Shown: in pieces, positions 55,558-64,000 of the stretch
Layout of the letters: each line of letters begins with the position of its first letter
Numbering within the stretch: position 1 is the first letter of the stretch
Source of the DNA: Schleiferiaceae bacterium
GTDB lineage: Bacteria; Bacteroidota; Bacteroidia; Flavobacteriales; Schleiferiaceae
Reading direction: 5' to 3'
NCBI GenBank assembly: GCA_018402665.1
Contig: JAGYIN010000001.1
Span: 186,001-250,000 of the forward strand
DNA: 64,000 bases
Notes under the pieces: model-generated
The model's input: only the letters and a program-made list of their open reading frames with translations
Database searches by the model: none
Told to the model about the DNA's origin: nothing
Program-made: the position numbers and the translations under genes

Positions 55558-56953
55558 AGGATGCTATGATGTTGATCAAACGATAATCGTTGGTCAAATC
55601 GACAGCGTCTTTTTCTAGGAAGGCACGAACGGTGTAAGCGCCAATGGCTAATCGGATAAAACTCTTTTCTCCGTATTGAACGGGCTGACCAAAGAAGACC
55701 CTGTCTTTGCCACCGATAAAACCTTCATGCGTTGAAGTCGTAATGGCTTTAAATAAATCTTTTAACTGGTCATTATCCAGTGCACGCCCGTTCACCCAAA
55801 CTTGAAAGGAGATGATGGACATGTTTGTTTTTAATTGGTCCGGCATGAGTTTAAAGGAGTCCGAAGTTTCCAATTTACTCATGACGCCCATGGCCCATCT
55901 TGAAATGATATCGTCCGTCTGCTTCGTGGACCAATAGCTGTAAGCAGACATTTCGTCTAGCGCTATTTCCCAACGCAAACGCAAGGCTTTATTTTCTTTT
56001 TTCGGCAAATGTTCTCTCATGTTCTCCATGAACCAAGGCACATCGTACGCACTAAACAACGCCCCGTAAGGTGCTATAATACTCGCGTCCACTTGCTTTA
56101 GTCGTTCACTCCATTTACGTGGAACCAACATGGCCGCACAGAATGGAGGTGCTTGGAAGAATTTACTTCCCGTGAGCATTACCATGACACCCTTTTCTAG
56201 TAAATCGTGAATGAGCGTGTGATCTACTCGGAATTGGCACAGATCGACCACCCACATGGTTTCACTATCGGTGTCGATAACATTTAAATCATCCTTAATG
56301 CCCGATTTTGACCCAAAAACCAAACTACCTACAACCGAAGCGTCGGGATTGTTCGCAATGAGTTCATGAATGGCTCCGGTGCGGTCGAGAATGTTTCCAT
56401 CTGCATCACGAGCATCGAGGTAATGCACTTCCGAAGTATTCTTCGGATCTACAAACGCCCCTTTTTCTATTTCGTCTCCAAACTGGTTATAGTTCGCGTA
56501 GAATCTGGTTTCGCTAGCAAACTTTGACCCTGAACCCAATTCTTCAGGACAACTTACAATATTCAGCAAGCGTTTTTTAGGATTCAACATCATTTGGAAC
56601 ATCAGTGGATAGTAGACCAAATCTGATCCCGATGGCGCAAAAAACACATCAAATGGATCCTTGAACTCACTCTGAACTAATGCACGAAGACGGTTGGCCT
56701 GATTCTCAAGTAAATTCTCATAACTCAACTCTTCGTATTTGCCTAAAAACGCCTTCGCGACATTGAATGAACGACGCGTTAATACGTTCGCAGTACAGGA
56801 ACCACGTTGAAATAGCGATTCGAATTGGACCGGGTTCAAATGGTATTTATTCAATCCACTTTCCGGCAATATGTGAACCCGCTCATCGCAGCCTTGCGTA
56901 AGCAGTTCTTCTATTTCGTTTTTACCAATGGTGTTTGAGGGTTGATCGCTCAT
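55529..56953 (-). CDS. uncharacterised PLP-dependent (fold type I) enzyme
   Basis: 474 aa. I do not recognise a named family, but the fold type I landmarks are visible: a phosphate-binding loop FAPSGSDLVYYPLMFQ (~105-120), an Asp that would pair with the PLP ring nitrogen in VVDLCQFRVD (Asp237), and a likely Schiff-base Lys in LTGSKFFQAPPF (Lys264). The block SCPEELGSGSKFASETRFY (~134-152) is unusual. N-terminal ~100 residues are helical and polar; no signal peptide. It lies upstream of and overlaps the decarboxylase-like gene, so the two PLP enzymes likely work in sequence on one amino-acid-derived substrate (inference). It is divergent from the YfhO-like gene. Confidence 0.72.
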   Translation of the reverse strand: MSDQPSNTIGKNEIEELLTQGCDERVHILPESGLNKYHLNPVQFESLFQRGSCTANVLTRRSFNVAKAFLGKYEELSYENLLENQANRLRALVQSEFKDPFDVFFAPSGSDLVYYPLMFQMMLNPKKRLLNIVSCPEELGSGSKFASETRFYANYNQFGDEIEKGAFVDPKNTSEVHYLDARDADGNILDRTGAIHELIANNPDASVVGSLVFGSKSGIKDDLNVIDTDSETMWVVDLCQFRVDHTLIHDLLEKGVMVMLTGSKFFQAPPFCAAMLVPRKWSERLKQVDASIIAPYGALFSAYDVPWFMENMREHLPKKENKALRLRWEIALDEMSAYSYWSTKQTDDIISRWAMGVMSKLETSDSFKLMPDQLKTNMSIISFQVWVNGRALDNDQLKDLFKAITTSTHEGFIGGKDRVFFGQPVQYGEKSFIRLAIGAYTVRAFLEKDAVDLTNDYRLINIIASFAQEMFGGE

Positions 56954-56970
56954 TATTTCGTATTCTGATT

Positions 56971-57030
56971 GGAATACCGAAAATACGCACGAATGCTAGC
57001 ATAATCAACGCATTAAGTCGGTATTATTCC
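56971..57030. promoter_or_regulatory. possible operator in the PLP-gene/YfhO divergent region
   Basis: GGAATACCGA (56971-56980) and TCGGTATTATTCC (57018-57030) form an imperfect inverted repeat (three extra bases in the second arm). Hexamer GCTAGC also occurs twice, at 56995-57000 and 57040-57045, 45 bases apart. These may mark a shared regulator site. Confidence 0.25.
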
Positions 57031-57071
57031 ACAACTTTTGCTAGCTTGGTGTCCCGATTCAAAACGCTATT

Positions 57072-59537
57072 ATGAATTTCGAAAATTACCTACCTGTACT
57101 CAAGACCTGGATACTTCCCATGGTTATACTATTGGGTATCAACGTTGCCTTCCTAAGTCCTGCCTATTTTGGCGGCGATGTATTGGACCAAGACGATATC
57201 AAATTGGGCTACGCTAAAAGCAAAGAAATCCGCGATTATAGGGCGGAAACGGGCGAAGAAGCGCTTTGGACGAATGCTATGTTTAGCGGCATGCCCGCCA
57301 CTCAGATCAGCACGAAGTACGATGGAAATATCTTTCAATACTTAACCGATATTGTCCGCGCCATAGGAGGAACAAACTCTTCTACGTATATCATTTTTTA
57401 CCTCATGATTGCTGCGTTTATCGGTCTACGAGGAATGGGCGTAAATCATTGGCTCAGCACTATTGGCGGATTTGCCTACGGATATTCTGGATTTTTCATC
57501 ATAGGCTACGCTGCCGGACACAATGCAAAAGTGAATACCGCGGCATTCATTCCTTTGATGATTTTAGCCCTGCTTTTGGTTTTTGAAAAGAAAAATTGGC
57601 GCGCATTTATCCTGATGGCTGTTTTCGCTGGATTGAGCATCCACAGAAACCATTTCCAAATCACCTATTACGCAGGAATTTTCATGGCCATTATCTGGGT
57701 TGTTTACCTGATTCAATACGCTAAAGAAAAAGCGCTACCCGCCTTCGCAAAGTATACGGGCTTAGTGGCATTGGCCGGCGTACTCGCCATAGGCCCAAAC
57801 ATTGCCAATATCTGGTCTACGAAGGTCTATACCTCCGAAAGTATGCGTGGCGGTAAAAGTGAACTCACGCAAAAAAATCAGAACCAAGGAGAAGGCGGCT
57901 TATCCTACGATTACGCAATGAGCTGGTCTACGGGGATTTACGAAACCGTAGCGCTGGTGATTCCAAATGCAGCCGGTGGCGGAATGATGGTCGATTACAG
58001 TAAAAAAGGTACTGAAACCTATGACCAACTGGTGCAAGCTTTCCGTGGTCAAGGCATGAATGCAAAGCAAGCGGAACAGCAGGCAAATCAATACATGGGA
58101 GCGGCCTTCATGCGCTGGACCGGTGAAAGTATGGGCAATGGTGCGTATTATGTGGGCGCAGCCATCTTCTTTCTCTTCTGCCTTGCCTTTTTCGTTGTCG
58201 GCGGTGCTACCAGACAATGGATCATTGCCTCAGGTATTTTCTTCGTATTCATGAGTTGGGGGTCCAATTTTAATATATTCAACACCTTCCTTTTCAACTA
58301 CCTTCCGCTCTACAATAAGTTCCGTGTGCCTTCCATGGCTCTGACCATTGTATTCTTTATTGTACCGTTCTATGGTATCCTTGGCTTGAACCAATGGTAC
58401 ACGCTGGATAAAAAAGCCCGCTTTGATGCTTTGAAAAAAGGAGCCCTTGCATTTGCGGGATTTGTTGCACTTTTTGGCTTAATAGCGCCATTCGTTATGG
58501 ACCTCGAAACCGCCCGCGATGCGCAATTCGCCCAACAAGGTTTTCGTATTGACCAATTAGTAGGTGACCGTCGCAGTTTAGCCACCTCCTCCGCTCTAGC
58601 CTCTTTAGGCTTTGGTTTGCTCACTGCAGCCGCACTTTACTTCTTCCACATAGGCAAGCTCAAACTTTTAAGTAGCGCAGCACTTATTGGCGGTATTGCC
58701 TTATTAGATTTAGGGCTGTTCACTACAGATCAGATTGAGCGTGAAGATTTCTTAAGCCAGCGTCAATGGGAAGCGCAATATGCACCTACCGCTGCCAATC
58801 AAGCCATCAATCAGGATTCGGATCCGCATTTTCGTGTTTGGAATGCGACCGTGGGCCTTACCAATGATAGCTATACCAGCTACCACCATAAAAGTGTAGG
58901 TGGTTATCACGGTGCAAAATTACAGCGGTATCAAGATTTGATCGACAACCAGTTGAACAACCAAAACATCGCTTGTTTCAGCATGCTGAATGCGAAATAC
59001 ATTATCACTCAAGGAGGACAAAACGGTCAGCCTCAAGCACAACGCAATCCCGATGCCTGCGGTAATGCTTGGTCCGTACAGAACATTCAATTGGTTCCTA
59101 ACGCAGATGCGGAGATGGCGGCTTTAACTTCCTTCAATCCAAAAAGTACAGCGATTATTGACACCCGCTATTCCGATTATTTAGGAGGCAAAACGACCTA
59201 TGCACCGGCGAAAGCACGATTAACCAGTTATGATCCGAAGTACTTAGAATACAGCGTGGAAGGCGGCGATGCATTCATTGTATTCTCTGAGCTTTTCTAT
59301 GAAGGCGCCGGCAACGATTGGCAAGCCTATTTAGACGGTGTGCCCGTAGCGCACATTCGCGTTAACTACCTCTTGCGCGGACTCACTGTGCCTGCTGGTA
59401 AACATGAGGTGGTTTTCGAATATGCACCGAAATCACATTTTACCGGGCAAAAAATCAATTATGCCGGCTCCGGCATCATCTTACTATTACTCTTTTGGAT
59501 GGGCTTCAAGCAAGTTCGCGAACGTACCAACGGGTAA
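57072..59537 (+). CDS. YfhO-family large membrane protein
   Basis: 821 aa with about a dozen membrane helices in the first ~550 residues, then a soluble ~260-residue domain and one final helix (INYAGSGIILLLLFWMGF). YfhO marks: an early acidic loop GDVLDQDDIKLGYAKSKE (~35-52), a following MFSGMPATQIS, and a C-terminal FSELFYEGAGNDWQAYLDGVPVAHIRVNYLLRGL (abridged). YfhO proteins have a GT-C-like fold and are linked to glycosylation of surface polymers in Firmicutes; role here unproven. It is followed by a bidirectional terminator and convergent with a glycosyltransferase. Confidence 0.9.
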   Translation: MNFENYLPVLKTWILPMVILLGINVAFLSPAYFGGDVLDQDDIKLGYAKSKEIRDYRAETGEEALWTNAMFSGMPATQISTKYDGNIFQYLTDIVRAIGGTNSSTYIIFYLMIAAFIGLRGMGVNHWLSTIGGFAYGYSGFFIIGYAAGHNAKVNTAAFIPLMILALLLVFEKKNWRAFILMAVFAGLSIHRNHFQITYYAGIFMAIIWVVYLIQYAKEKALPAFAKYTGLVALAGVLAIGPNIANIWSTKVYTSESMRGGKSELTQKNQNQGEGGLSYDYAMSWSTGIYETVALVIPNAAGGGMMVDYSKKGTETYDQLVQAFRGQGMNAKQAEQQANQYMGAAFMRWTGESMGNGAYYVGAAIFFLFCLAFFVVGGATRQWIIASGIFFVFMSWGSNFNIFNTFLFNYLPLYNKFRVPSMALTIVFFIVPFYGILGLNQWYTLDKKARFDALKKGALAFAGFVALFGLIAPFVMDLETARDAQFAQQGFRIDQLVGDRRSLATSSALASLGFGLLTAAALYFFHIGKLKLLSSAALIGGIALLDLGLFTTDQIEREDFLSQRQWEAQYAPTAANQAINQDSDPHFRVWNATVGLTNDSYTSYHHKSVGGYHGAKLQRYQDLIDNQLNNQNIACFSMLNAKYIITQGGQNGQPQAQRNPDACGNAWSVQNIQLVPNADAEMAALTSFNPKSTAIIDTRYSDYLGGKTTYAPAKARLTSYDPKYLEYSVEGGDAFIVFSELFYEGAGNDWQAYLDGVPVAHIRVNYLLRGLTVPAGKHEVVFEYAPKSHFTGQKINYAGSGIILLLLFWMGFKQVRERTNG

Positions 59538-59555
59538 AGAAAGAGCGAATAACAA

Positions 59556-59593
59556 GCACAAAAAAGCCGTCCGAAGGGGCGGCTTTTTTGTGC
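59556..59593. terminator. bidirectional terminator between the YfhO gene and the convergent glycosyltransferase
   Basis: GCACAAAAAAGCCGTCC pairs with GGGCGGCTTTTTTGTGC around GAAG (one wobble), flanked by A6/T6 so it works on both strands. Confidence 0.9.
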
Positions 59594-59595
59594 AG

Positions 59596-60864
59596 TTAAT
59601 ACCGTAAAATTTCGTGCAATAAGCGTTTGGCTTGAACATCGCGGGCATAGGCCTGAACATTCGTTGCCGCTGTGCGCAGCGCACCTTCCTCGTTCATCCT
59701 GCGAACATATTCCGCGATGGCTTCTACCTCCTTATAATCGAATACCGTTCCTGAAGAAGTGCTTCTAATGATTTCAGCAGCATCTCCTTCCACAGGCCCC
59801 AATCCTAATATAGGGTTACCCGCACCTAGATAATCGAACAATTTCCCTGGGACGTGTCCTGTCGCACTCGCCACATTCGGCAACAAGAACAGCATGAGGT
59901 GACAATCCAATAAATATTGGTTTAATTGGGCCTTGGGCACATAATCTTCAAACGTAAGATTCACGTGTTCATTAACGGCCTCAAGCGTTGCTCGACTCTG
60001 TCCATCCCACGAACCCACTATGCGGAGGTTCATCTCAAAATCCAGTGAATTTAAAGCCGCGACCAATTCACCACAAGGGTATTGTGCCGCCAGTGTACCG
60101 GCATAAAGCAATGTGAATTTTGCAGGTCGCTGGGGAACTAATGCACTAAAGTCCTCTGGATCAAAACCATTGGTTAACGTATGCACACTCCCCTTCTTCA
60201 AACCGGCTTTTTGTTCATACAACCCGCTCCAGCTTGGGCTGACACTGATCAGCTCGTCGCAGGTTGCAAACACCTTGCGTTCCAATCCGCGCTCATACCA
60301 ACGCGTCAATGCTGTTGGGTAAAACTTGCGGTAGTAATAAATATCTGTCCATGGATCTCGAAAATCTGCAGTCCAGTGGACACCGAACTGTTCTTTGAGC
60401 TTCAACCCGACCAACTGCGTGCTGTGCGGCGGTGATGTCGTTATCCAATGCCGAACGTTTTCCGTCTCAATGAGCTCCGATGCAGCGGCAAAGGCATGTA
60501 AATTCCAACCTTTACGAGCGTCCGGAACGAAGAAATTCCCTCGAACGAATCGGGCCAATTTCTGTAAAACACTCACATTTGCGTCCTCACCTGAGAATCC
60601 ACTAAATGGTACGGACTTTTTACCCGTAACCTTTTTATACGCCCCAAACTTTTCAGAAGTCTCGGTTCGGTAGACTTTAATATTCGCATCAACATCCTTA
60701 AGCAAACCGTCGTCTCGCAGCGGATACGTTGCTTTCTCAGCATCAACAGTCACCACATACAACTGAACACCCTCACGTGCTAAATACTTACTAAGCTTCA
60801 ACCAACGCTGAACCCCAGGACCACCAGCAGGCGGCCAATAGTAGGTGATGATTCCGAGCTTCAT
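59596..60864 (-). CDS. family 4 glycosyltransferase
   Basis: 422 aa, GT-B fold. N-terminal MKLGIITYYWPPAGGPGVQRWLKLSKYL carries the Gly-rich acceptor loop; WTADFRDPWTDI (~163-174) and ELISVSP follow. C-terminal donor site: LLYAGTLAAQYP, FEDYVPKAQLNQYLLDCHLMLFLLP (abridged), and GHVPGKLFDYLGAGNPILGLGP (~329-350). It resembles WbuB-type transferases of O-antigen or capsule synthesis. The DUF4834 gene ends on the base before its start, so they are co-transcribed. Confidence 0.88.
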   Translation of the reverse strand: MKLGIITYYWPPAGGPGVQRWLKLSKYLAREGVQLYVVTVDAEKATYPLRDDGLLKDVDANIKVYRTETSEKFGAYKKVTGKKSVPFSGFSGEDANVSVLQKLARFVRGNFFVPDARKGWNLHAFAAASELIETENVRHWITTSPPHSTQLVGLKLKEQFGVHWTADFRDPWTDIYYYRKFYPTALTRWYERGLERKVFATCDELISVSPSWSGLYEQKAGLKKGSVHTLTNGFDPEDFSALVPQRPAKFTLLYAGTLAAQYPCGELVAALNSLDFEMNLRIVGSWDGQSRATLEAVNEHVNLTFEDYVPKAQLNQYLLDCHLMLFLLPNVASATGHVPGKLFDYLGAGNPILGLGPVEGDAAEIIRSTSSGTVFDYKEVEAIAEYVRRMNEEGALRTAATNVQAYARDVQAKRLLHEILRY

Positions 60865-61077
60865 CTACTTCTCTTTCTTGTTTTCTTTCACCTCAACGTA
60901 GTCGATATATTCGCCTACATCTTTAGGCACCTTGCTTGAGGAAGGTGCCTTTCCTTTAGATTCTTTCTTCTTTTGAGCCGATGGATTGCGATTCGAACCG
61001 CCTCTACCGCCAAAAAAACGGTCCAACCATCTGAAGATCAGCCAGGCTAAAATGGTAAGGGATAAAAAACGAAACAT
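60865..61077 (-). CDS. DUF4834-like small membrane protein
   Basis: 70 aa from the ATG at 61077 (MFRFLSLTILAWLIFRWLDRFFGG); an ATG at 61095 adds six residues. One N-terminal membrane helix, then a basic, Ser/Lys-rich linker and a short closing motif DVGEYIDYVEVKENKKEK. The shape, helix-Phe-Gly-Gly-linker-GEYIDYEEIK-like end, is that of the Bacteroidota family DUF4834, of unknown function. It sits between carB and the glycosyltransferase gene. Confidence 0.8.
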   Translation of the reverse strand: MFRFLSLTILAWLIFRWLDRFFGGRGGSNRNPSAQKKKESKGKAPSSSKVPKDVGEYIDYVEVKENKKEK

Positions 61078-61105
61078 GGTGAAAATTTTTGTCAAGATAA
61101 AAAGA

Positions 61106-61131
61106 ATCCCGGCGCCTTTCGGCGCCGGGAT
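61106..61131 (-). terminator. carB terminator
   Basis: On the minus strand ATCCCGGCGCC pairs perfectly with GGCGCCGGGAT around a GAAA loop, then a T-rich tail (TCTTTTTAT). It lies 25 bases past the carB stop. Confidence 0.88.
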
Positions 61132-61155
61132 CTTAAAGCATTTCGTTAAAATGTA

Positions 61156-64000
61156 CTAGCGGCTTAGGTACAAGCTTCTTTCGCTGTGTAATTTTTTAAA
61201 TACTGGATCTTTAAGGTCTTTAATGAAATGAATTTTCTCACCAGTCGATTTCATTTCAGGCCCCAATTTCTTGTTCACATTAGGGAACTTACTAAACGAG
61301 AATACTGGAATTTTGATCGCATATCCTTCAAGATGTGGATTAAAATCAAAGTCCTTCACCTTCTTAGTCCCCAGCATGACCTTTGTAGCGTAGTTCACGT
61401 ACGGCTCACCATAAGCTTTACAGATAAACGGAACCGTTCTAGAAGCACGCGGATTCGCTTCAATGATGTAAACCACATCATCTTTAATGGCGAATTGGAT
61501 ATTAATGAGTCCCTTCGTTTCAAGCGCTTTCGCGATATTGATGGTATGCTCCTTGATTTGCTGCATTACTAGCGGACCTAAATTGAATGGAGGCAACACC
61601 GCTGAAGAATCACCCGAGTGTATACCACAAGGCTCGATGTGCTCCATAATACCGATGATGTATGCATCTTCACCATCACAAATGGCATCCGCTTCAGCCT
61701 CAATAGCGCCGTCTAAGTAGTGATCTAACAATACTCTATTACCCTCAAACTCTTTAAAAAGGCTCACAACATGGCGCTCCAATTCTTGCTTATTGATAAC
61801 GATTTTCATTCCTTGACCACCCAACACATAAGAAGGTCGAACAAGAATAGGGAAACCCAATTCGTCTGAAATGTCCAAAGCTTCATCCGCCGTTGTTGCA
61901 ACGTCAAACTCTGGATATGGAATATTGATGTCTTTCAATAGATTCGAGAAACGACCGCGATCCTCAGCTAAATCTAATGCTTCATATGAAGTTCCGATAA
62001 TCTCGATGCCGTAGCGGCTCAGCTTTTCCGCCAATTTCAAAGCGGTTTGTCCACCCAACTGCACAATAACACCACGCGGTTTCTCGTGCAATATGATGTC
62101 GTAAATGTGTTCCCAGAAAACCGGCTCAAAGTACAGTTTATCCGCGGTATCAAAATCTGTACTTACCGTTTCTGGGTTACAGTTGATCATGATGGTTTCA
62201 TACCCCTCTTCACGAGCGGCAAGCACGCCATGAACACAAGAATAATCGAACTCAATTCCTTGACCAATTCTGTTTGGCCCTGAACCTAAAACAACTATTT
62301 TCTCTCTTTCCGTTACTACGCTTTCATTTTCAATGATCTCAACACCGTCTACGTTTTGATGCGGCATCTCGAACGTCGAATAATAGTACGGCGTCTGCGC
62401 AGGGAATTCCGCCGCACAAGTATCAACTAATTTCCAAACGCGATTGATGCCTAAATCTGTTCGCTTCGTATGAACTTCGCTTTCAAGCGCATTGACCATA
62501 TGCGCAATCTGACGATCAGCAAAACCCTTCATTTTCGCCTCTTGAATGAGCGCTTTGGGCAAGGATAAAAGATTATGCTTTTCAATCTCAGACTGTACAC
62601 GTGCCAAATCCTCAATTTCTTTCAAGAACCACATATCAATCTTCGTGATATCGTAAATGGTTCTTAAAGGAATGCCCATTTGAATGGCATCATAAATCAC
62701 AAACAAGCGGTCTGAAGAAGCATATTCGAGTTTGTGCAAAATGGTATCATGATCGGTCAAACCTCTGCCGTCTGCTCCTAAACCATTGCGCTTAATCTCA
62801 AGAGATTGTGCGGCTTTATGGAGGGCTTCCTGGAAACTACGACCGATACCCATGACCTCACCCACTGCCTTCATTTGAATTCCAAGACGCGTATCTGCAC
62901 CTTCAAACTTTTCAAAGTTCCAACGTGGAATTTTTACAATCACATAATCAAGGGTAGGCTCAAAGTAAGCTGTCGTGGTTTTCGTGATTTGATTATTTAA
63001 TTCATCTAGTGAATATCCTATGGCCAATTTCGCCGCTACCTTTGCAATAGGATAACCTGTTGCTTTTGAAGCTAAGGCCGACGAACGGCTCACACGTGGA
63101 TTGATTTCTATCGCAACGATATCCTCATGTTCATCAGGACTGACCGCAAACTGAACGTTACATCCACCTGCAAAATTCCCAATACTGCGCATCATTTTGA
63201 TGGCCATATCGCGCATTTTCTGATAGGTTGTATCACTCAAAGTCATCGCCGGAGCTACCGTAATAGAATCTCCGGTATGGATTCCCATCGGATCCATGTT
63301 CTCAATAGAACAAATGATGATAATGTTATCGTTTTTATCGCGTAACAGCTCGAGCTCGTATTCTTTCCATCCGAGCAGTGCTTTATCGATCATTACTTCA
63401 TGAATCGGAGAAATTTCCAACCCACGGCTCAATGCGGTGTCAAATTCTTCTTCACTGTGAACGAACGTCGCACCGGCACCTCCTAAAGTAAACGAGGCGC
63501 GAACGCAGAGTGGAAATCCAAACACTTGAGCAGTTTCTTTACCGCGTAAGAATGATTTTGCAATTCTTGAAGGAGCCATAGGAATATCAATGGTCTCCAT
63601 GAGCTGACGGAATTCGTCACGGTCCTCGGTAATATTGATCGCTGCAATATCTACTCCAACAATAGCAACTTTATGCTCTTCCCAAACACCTTGCTTATCT
63701 GCATCGATACATAAATTCAATGCAGTCTGGCCACCCATTGTCGGTAATACAGCATCAATATCTGGATGCTTTTGTAAAATCTCCTCTATACTCTCTACCT
63801 CTAAAGGCTTCAAATAAATATTATCCGCAATAACCTCATCGGTCATGATAGTTGCTGGATTTGAGTTGATTAAGGTAACAATGATTCCTTCTTCTCGGAG
63901 ACTTCTTGATGCTTGCGATCCAGAATAATCGAATTCACAGGCTTGGCCAATCACGATAGGACCGGATCCGATAATGAGTACGTGTTTAATGGAAGTGTCT
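61156..64000 (-). CDS. carB: carbamoyl-phosphate synthase large subunit (start cut by window)
   Basis: About 947 codons are visible; the frame is open through 64000 (upstream reads ...HVLIIGSGPIVIGQACEFDYSG), so only a handful of N-terminal residues are missing. Two tandem ATP-grasp halves: the first (~1-550) has IGQACEFDYSGSQASRSL and GGAGATFVHSEEEFD. The second begins near VVLGSGPNRIGQGIEFDYS and has GGQGMKIVINKQELE. The protein ends at FSKFPNVNKKLGPEMKSTGEKIHF...RSLYLSR, so the ~130-residue C-terminal allosteric MGS-like domain of the E. coli enzyme is absent. It makes carbamoyl phosphate for pyrimidine and arginine synthesis with CarA (not in the window). Confidence 0.97.
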   Translation of the reverse strand, partial: DTSIKHVLIIGSGPIVIGQACEFDYSGSQASRSLREEGIIVTLINSNPATIMTDEVIADNIYLKPLEVESIEEILQKHPDIDAVLPTMGGQTALNLCIDADKQGVWEEHKVAIVGVDIAAINITEDRDEFRQLMETIDIPMAPSRIAKSFLRGKETAQVFGFPLCVRASFTLGGAGATFVHSEEEFDTALSRGLEISPIHEVMIDKALLGWKEYELELLRDKNDNIIIICSIENMDPMGIHTGDSITVAPAMTLSDTTYQKMRDMAIKMMRSIGNFAGGCNVQFAVSPDEHEDIVAIEINPRVSRSSALASKATGYPIAKVAAKLAIGYSLDELNNQITKTTTAYFEPTLDYVIVKIPRWNFEKFEGADTRLGIQMKAVGEVMGIGRSFQEALHKAAQSLEIKRNGLGADGRGLTDHDTILHKLEYASSDRLFVIYDAIQMGIPLRTIYDITKIDMWFLKEIEDLARVQSEIEKHNLLSLPKALIQEAKMKGFADRQIAHMVNALESEVHTKRTDLGINRVWKLVDTCAAEFPAQTPYYYSTFEMPHQNVDGVEIIENESVVTEREKIVVLGSGPNRIGQGIEFDYSCVHGVLAAREEGYETIMINCNPETVSTDFDTADKLYFEPVFWEHIYDIILHEKPRGVIVQLGGQTALKLAEKLSRYGIEIIGTSYEALDLAEDRGRFSNLLKDINIPYPEFDVATTADEALDISDELGFPILVRPSYVLGGQGMKIVINKQELERHVVSLFKEFEGNRVLLDHYLDGAIEAEADAICDGEDAYIIGIMEHIEPCGIHSGDSSAVLPPFNLGPLVMQQIKEHTINIAKALETKGLINIQFAIKDDVVYIIEANPRASRTVPFICKAYGEPYVNYATKVMLGTKKVKDFDFNPHLEGYAIKIPVFSFSKFPNVNKKLGPEMKSTGEKIHFIKDLKDPVFKKLHSERSLYLSR

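Overview
The window looks like chromosomal core DNA of a bacterium in the phylum Bacteroidota, most likely a marine-type member of the Flavobacteriales (inference). The reasons are the gene families and the control signals. It has a BshA bacillithiol enzyme, an Omp28-like lipoprotein, a DUF4834 protein, a gliding-motility/type IX secretion C-terminal domain, TonB-dependent receptors, a CarB without the allosteric domain, and many copies of the Bacteroidota -7 promoter box TAnnTTTG just upstream of start codons. Shine-Dalgarno sites are not evident. Genes are tightly packed, often overlapping by 1 to 4 bases. I see no tRNA, rRNA, insertion sequence, phage or CRISPR array.

Layout. 1-11283 combines housekeeping genes (rpsF-rpsR-rplI, dnaX) with a surface-sulfation group: a truncated phosphodiesterase/TPR/sulfotransferase fusion, a sulfotransferase/glycosyltransferase fusion with a second glycosyltransferase, and a stand-alone sulfotransferase. 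11253-24299 holds lptB-tatC, recQ, an ECF-type sigma factor with a tiny partner, uvrA, a candidate small RNA, a SpoU-type RNA methyltransferase, a SUI1 protein, bshA and a GH3/beta-lactamase-like hydrolase. 24354-29161 is a five-gene run: small membrane protein, mutL, two rhomboid proteases, and a membrane-anchored endonuclease/exonuclease/phosphatase-fold protein. 29127-37513 on the minus strand carries a peptide-binding lipoprotein, gyrB, a beta-barrel protein and a 1026-residue TPR protein. 37680-43659 carries ftsE, two glycosyltransferases, queA, a secreted EEP-fold protein and the Omp28-like lipoprotein. 43900-52994 carries pyrG-yidC, a TonB-dependent receptor, rlmH-holA, nadC and yihY. 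53048-64000 carries a LamG/type IX secretion protein, a pair of unusual PLP-dependent enzymes, a YfhO-like membrane protein, a glycosyltransferase, a DUF4834 protein and carB (cut by the window end).

Most notable signals. (1) An A10 run in dnaX sits at the end of the conserved core, and both alternative frames stop within five codons, which suggests a second, gamma-like product. (2) A candidate ~69-nt small RNA with its own -7 box and terminator lies at 18909-18989. (3) The gyrB terminator lies inside the signal-peptide codons of the next gene. (4) Two overlapping genes encode PLP enzymes of different folds, one with an altered phosphate-binding motif. (5) There are unusual sulfotransferase fusions. 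Four convergent gene pairs overlap by about 30 bases at their 3' ends, whereas other convergent pairs are separated by strong hairpin terminators.
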